A stretch of 8,202 bases of DNA, taken from the NCBI GenBank assembly GCA_937916025.1, contig CALGGX010000289.1, positions 1 to 8,202 of the forward strand, read 5' to 3'. This DNA comes from an uncultured Selenomonadales bacterium (lineage in GTDB: Bacteria > Bacillota_C > Negativicutes > Selenomonadales > Selenomonadaceae). The translations under genes and the position numbers were made by a program. Under the pieces are notes generated by a model. It was given only the letters and a program-made list of their open reading frames with translations, was not told the origin of the DNA and ran no database searches. Shown piece after piece: positions 5,922 through 8,202 of this stretch; the stretch's first letter is position 1; every line of letters starts with the position of its first letter.

Positions 5922-7157
5922 TCATTGATGCAGAATGTTTTCAATCGCATCGAGCATCTGCTCTTCCCATATGTAATTGTTGCTGAAAATTCCCCGAGCG
6001 CGCGGATCGTTTTCAACATCGATTGCCGTGCCGTTGATCATGTAAGCAAAGCCGTCGCGCGCAATCGGATCAAAAAACAGCCCCGACAACATTCCGAACG
6101 CCTCGCCGCTGTGCCCGAGCCGCGTCCTGCCGCGAAATTCAATCGGATGCGTGCCGAAGCCGTATGATAAAAGCGCACCGTCATAAGTTTTGCCGTTTTG
6201 GATTGTCGGATCGAAAATCCATTGCGGAGTCAACAGCATGTCGAGCGAACTTCGACTTAAAATCCGACGCCCGCGAAATTCTCCGCCGTCGAGCAACATC
6301 TCCAACGTCCGCGACATTTCATCAAACGAAATGCGCAGACCGCCTTGCGGCGAGAAGATCGTCGCGTTCGTGCCGACGCGATAATTCTGCAATGAATACG
6401 TCGATTGAAATGTTTCGTCGTAAGGATTTTGAAGGGCGAGCGTCTCTTTCGACGGTTGCACGCCGCGATAATCGTCCGATTTTCCAAACCAACGTCCGCG
6501 CTCATCCCACTCGCCGCGCGGATTTTTTTTTTGATACGTCGCGCCGAGCATTTCAAACTCCCGACGCTCGAAATTGCCCGGAACGTAATCCGCCTTCATT
6601 TCCAATTGCTTGAAAAGATGTTCTTTCTGATATAAATCAAAACGCTCGCCCGTCACCCGCTCGATAATCGTGCCGAGCACTCCGTAATTCAGATTGCTGT
6701 AATGAAAATACTCGCCGGGCTCTTCGCTCGACGGCGCGAAATGCGCTCCGCCTTCAAAAAAACGCCCCGACGGAGAAAAAAATTCTTCCAAATCGCAATC
6801 GGGAGGCGCGGAGTAAATGTTGCCGTCGCGAAGAGAAGACGTATGCGCCGCCAACATTCGGACGGTGATTTTTTTTGTCGGGAAGTTCGGATTGCGCAAT
6901 CGGAAGTTTAAATATCGCCCGACATCTTCGTCCGGATCAAGCGCGCCGAGTTCGATCAATTGCAGAATGCTCATCGCCGTGAACATTTTCGACACCGACG
7001 CCGCGCGGAAGCGAGTGTCTCGCGTGACCGGTTTCGGCTCGTCGAGTCGTCGATTGCCGAGGAAGGTCGAGAAAATCTCCGAGCCGTCTTTGAAAATCAC
7101 AACGCCCAGCCCCGGCACTTTCGTGCCGCACTCGCCGAGCATTTCTTCAAATCTCAT
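5922..7157 (-). CDS. Serine hydrolase, beta-lactamase class C/esterase family
   Basis: Penicillin-binding-protein-like serine hydrolase of 411 residues. The catalytic SxxK is SVSK (54-57, nucleophile Ser54), the second motif is YSN (153-155), and the third is HSG (349-351), as in class C beta-lactamase-related esterases and D-aminopeptidases rather than the KTG of true AmpC. There is no signal peptide or membrane segment, so the product is probably cytoplasmic. A role in trimming an ester or amide on a metabolite or glycan precursor is more likely than antibiotic resistance; the substrate is unknown. An in-frame stop two codons upstream of the ATG rules out an N-terminal extension. The promoter at 7175-7203 gives only about an 11-nt leader, with a weak GGTGAT site. 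The coding strand carries A10 at 6532-6523. The gene heads an operon with the fucosyltransferase, and a fragment of a sister copy survives at 4149-4212. Confidence 0.9.
   Translation of the reverse strand: MRFEEMLGECGTKVPGLGVVIFKDGSEIFSTFLGNRRLDEPKPVTRDTRFRAASVSKMFTAMSILQLIELGALDPDEDVGRYLNFRLRNPNFPTKKITVRMLAAHTSSLRDGNIYSAPPDCDLEEFFSPSGRFFEGGAHFAPSSEEPGEYFHYSNLNYGVLGTIIERVTGERFDLYQKEHLFKQLEMKADYVPGNFERREFEMLGATYQKKNPRGEWDERGRWFGKSDDYRGVQPSKETLALQNPYDETFQSTYSLQNYRVGTNATIFSPQGGLRISFDEMSRTLEMLLDGGEFRGRRILSRSSLDMLLTPQWIFDPTIQNGKTYDGALLSYGFGTHPIEFRGRTRLGHSGEAFGMLSGLFFDPIARDGFAYMINGTAIDVENDPRARGIFSNNYIWEEQMLDAIENILHQ
6310..6335 (-). repeat. 26-bp perfect repeat shared with the relic at 4167-4192
   Basis: This stretch inside the serine hydrolase gene (coding for LRISFDEMSR) is identical, in the same orientation, to 4167-4192 beside tadC. 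It includes the inverted repeat ATTTC-N7-GAAAT. The match defines the origin of the relic and could serve as a short recombination target: the two copies flank the whole glycosyltransferase gene. Confidence 0.85.
6523..6532 (-). repeat. A10 homopolymer in the serine hydrolase coding strand
   Basis: Ten consecutive T on the + strand read as CAA AAA AAA AAT (Gln-Lys-Lys-Asn, residues 209-212) in the gene. The frame is intact here. A change of one base would truncate the hydrolase at about half length. It is the longest single-base run in the window; other runs of 7-8 exist in the same operon (for example 6869-6876). Confidence 0.8.
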
Positions 7158-7174
7158 TTCACATCACCGATTGC

Positions 7175-7203
7175 ATTTTAATTCTTCCGCTCGCGGCAGT
7201 CAA
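7175..7203 (-). promoter_or_regulatory. Promoter of the serine hydrolase-glycosyltransferase operon
   Basis: On the - strand TTGACT (7203-7198), a 17-bp spacer and TAAAAT (7180-7175) form a good sigma-A promoter. The start would be near 7168, only about 11 nt before the ATG at 7157. It is placed back to back with the promoter of the oppA-like gene; the two -35 boxes are 2 bp apart. Confidence 0.72.
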
Positions 7204-7205
7204 TC

Positions 7206-7234
7206 TTGACATCGGCAACCGCATTTTATAAAAT
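7206..7234 (+). promoter_or_regulatory. Promoter of the OppA-like lipoprotein gene
   Basis: TTGACA (7206-7211), a 17-bp spacer and TAAAAT (7229-7234). The start is expected near 7241, about 20 nt before the ATG at 7262. Together with the divergent -35 it forms the near-palindrome GTCAA-TC-TTGAC (7199-7210). Confidence 0.78.
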
Positions 7235-7246
7235 GAATGTAAAATG

Positions 7247-7253
7247 AAAGGGG
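7247..7253 (+). promoter_or_regulatory. Ribosome binding site deciding the OppA-like start
   Basis: AAAGGGG lies 8 nt before ATG 7262. An earlier in-frame ATG at 7244 overlaps this site and lies almost at the predicted transcript start, so 7262, which opens a clean lipoprotein signal (MKKILIAMLL), is the better start. Bases GAAAGGGGCGT here resemble the tadC site at 3165-3176, suggesting both belong to one genome. Confidence 0.75.
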
Positions 7254-7261
7254 CGTTATCG

Positions 7262-7921
7262 ATGAAAAAAATTCTGATCGCGATGTTATTGACGATGATG
7301 ATGTTGATCTCGGCATGCGGCGGTGATGAGTCCGCCAACGACAGTCTCAAAGTCATGCTCGGCTCGAACGTGGTCTCGCTCGATACCGCGCAGGCAACCG
7401 ACTCGTATTCGTTTGAAGTGATTGCCGATTGCATTGACGGCTTGACGCAACTCGACGCGAGTGGCAAACCCATCCCCGCAATCGCCGAGAGTTTCGACGT
7501 CTCCGAAGACGGCAAGACTTACACGTTCCACCTTCGCGATGCGAAATGGGCGAACGGCGATCCCGTCACTGCAGACGACTTTGTATTTGCTTGGCGTCGA
7601 CATTGCCAAAAGGCGGAAGAGTATTCTTACATGCTCGGCTCGACGGTCGCGTGCGTCAAAAATGCCGACGCCGTGATCAAGGGCGGCGATCCCTCGACGC
7701 TCGGCGTTTCCGCTCCCGATCCGAAAACCTTCGTCGTCGAGCTCGACGCGCCGGTTTCATTCTTCCCCGCGCTGATGGCATTCCCGACGTTTTATCCGAT
7801 CAATCAGAAATTCCAAATCAGCGGTGCTTTTATGCCCCAGCTCATCCTCCGCCTCTATGTAGAGATGATATTTGCCCTCCACCGTAACCTCCGTCACGCC
7901 ATCATACTCCAACCCATTTAA
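7262..7921 (+). CDS. oppA: OppA-like oligopeptide ABC transporter substrate-binding lipoprotein, N-terminal part only
   Basis: Extracytoplasmic binding protein (SBP_bac_5 family) that would deliver peptides to an Opp-type importer. The signal peptide MKKILIAMLLTMMMLISAC carries a lipobox (LISAC, lipidated Cys19). The mature part follows the family well: SLDTAQATDSYSFEVIADC (39-57), GLTQLDASGKPIPAIAESF (60-78), TYTFHLRDAKWANGDPVTA (86-104), DFVFAWRR (106-113) and FPTFYPINQKF (174-184). Family members are about 500-550 residues. Here homology stops abruptly after Phe184 (codon 7811-7813). The frame then runs 35 unrelated residues to TAA 7919-7921 through sequence that makes sense only on the opposite strand. 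It is either a truly disrupted gene or, more likely, the last genuine piece of this genome before a misjoin. The usual oppBCDF partners would lie beyond the break and are not seen. Confidence 0.85.
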   Translation: MKKILIAMLLTMMMLISACGGDESANDSLKVMLGSNVVSLDTAQATDSYSFEVIADCIDGLTQLDASGKPIPAIAESFDVSEDGKTYTFHLRDAKWANGDPVTADDFVFAWRRHCQKAEEYSYMLGSTVACVKNADAVIKGGDPSTLGVSAPDPKTFVVELDAPVSFFPALMAFPTFYPINQKFQISGAFMPQLILRLYVEMIFALHRNLRHAIILQPI

Positions 7922-8202
7922 CATAAGCTTATAGGAATGCAGAGTCAAATCCCGAAACAGCATATCCATGGAATTCTTTAACGAGAACATCTGATAATAC
8001 CCGCCCTGATATTCTGACAAATCAATGCTGTATTTGGCATCGTTGATGAAATAATGGCCATTTATCCAAGCTTTCCCTTTTCCGAGAATGACCTTTAAGC
8101 CCTTTGTGGGTGCAGTAAGTTCAAAGCAGTCGCCGTAAGTGTCCAAAATTCCGTTGCAAATCAGGCTTGACAGATAGTCAGTGAAATTTTCTGCCGTATA
8201 CG
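7757..8202 (-). CDS. Phage tail/baseplate-like protein with Ig-like segment, partial at both ends
   Basis: The frame is open from the right window edge; an apparent TTG start at 8146 is not the true start, since YTAENFTDYLSSLICNGI precedes it in frame. About 129 residues are native. Residues 1-65 (YTAENF..., TYGD, GKAWINGHYF at 42-51, NDAKYSIDLSEYQ) resemble the N-terminal region of tail-associated structural proteins in prophages of Clostridia and relatives, recognised from memory. From about 66 the style changes to a segment ending in LNGLEYDGVTEVTVEGKY and AEDELGHKSTADLEF, like the last strands of a bacterial Ig-like module. The final residues down to the stop at 7757 are antisense of the OppA-like gene and not genuine; native sequence ends near 7814. 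No neighbouring phage gene is visible. Function beyond phage structural or surface protein is not assignable. Confidence 0.6.
   Translation of the reverse strand, partial: YTAENFTDYLSSLICNGILDTYGDCFELTAPTKGLKVILGKGKAWINGHYFINDAKYSIDLSEYQGGYYQMFSLKNSMDMLFRDLTLHSYKLMLNGLEYDGVTEVTVEGKYHLYIEAEDELGHKSTADLEFLIDRIKRRECHQRGEE
7808..7820. other. Sequence seam between OppA-like gene and phage-like DNA
   Basis: At about 7813 the + strand OppA homology ends in mid-domain and a - strand coding frame with a different, more AT-rich codon style takes over. There is no inverted repeat, transposase, target duplication or att-like sequence at the seam, only a few ambiguous bases. This looks like blunt or microhomology joining, by assembly, library chimera or illegitimate recombination. 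Confidence 0.75.

Noticed and set aside
6164..6613. + strand frame opposite the serine hydrolase
   Set aside because: Shadow of the hydrolase; it starts with antisense of a conserved region and has no own signals.
8144..8146. TTG as the true start of the phage-like protein
   Set aside because: The frame is open upstream and encodes a plausible continuation of the same protein (YTAENFTDYLSS...) to the window edge.
1..8202. CRISPR array, tRNA/rRNA genes, insertion sequence
   Set aside because: No regularly spaced repeats, no cloverleaf or rRNA-like stretch and no transposase-like frame were seen on either strand.

Overview
This window looks like chromosomal DNA from a Firmicute of roughly 50% GC, possibly a Negativicutes/Selenomonadales relative (a guess from protein style). 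Supporting signs are strong AAAGGAGG/GAAAGGGG ribosome binding sites, near-consensus sigma-A promoters with 17-bp spacers, and a lipoprotein of Gram-positive/Negativicutes type. The right-hand ~390 bases look foreign to the rest and may be a chimeric contig end.

Left half (1-4148, + strand): a tight-adherence (Tad/Flp) type IVc pilus locus. In order it holds the 3' part of tadB (inner-membrane platform), flp (major pilin) with its own promoter and a terminator, tadE (pseudopilin), cpaF/tadA (assembly ATPase) and tadC (second platform protein). Together these would build and power a thin surface pilus for adhesion. The flp frame carries an in-frame TAA at codon 4, between its ATG and the rest of the prepilin leader. 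As written, the main pilin would not be made normally.

Middle (4149-7157, - strand): a two-gene operon converging on tadC. The first gene is a serine hydrolase of the beta-lactamase/esterase fold. Its stop abuts a glycosyltransferase made of a GT11 alpha-1,2-fucosyltransferase domain fused to a GT2-like domain. The glycosyltransferase is split by a frameshift exactly at a (CA)7 dinucleotide tract; (CA)6 would restore a 561-residue protein. This is the classic layout of a phase-variable surface-glycan gene. The serine hydrolase carries an A10 run, a second slippage-prone tract in the same operon. Between the tadC stop and the glycosyltransferase stop lies a ~45-bp fragment of a second serine-hydrolase copy, with a 26-bp perfect match to the intact gene.

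Right part (7158-8202): two promoters fire back to back from an almost symmetric GTCAA-TC-TTGAC core, one for the - strand operon and one for an OppA-like oligopeptide-binding lipoprotein. The lipoprotein reads normally for about 184 residues and then breaks abruptly at about 7813. The remaining sequence encodes, on the - strand and open to the window edge, a phage tail/baseplate-like protein continuing into an Ig-like segment.

The main leads are the phase-variable fucosyltransferase operon, the interrupted pilin, the serine-hydrolase relic and the seam at ~7813.
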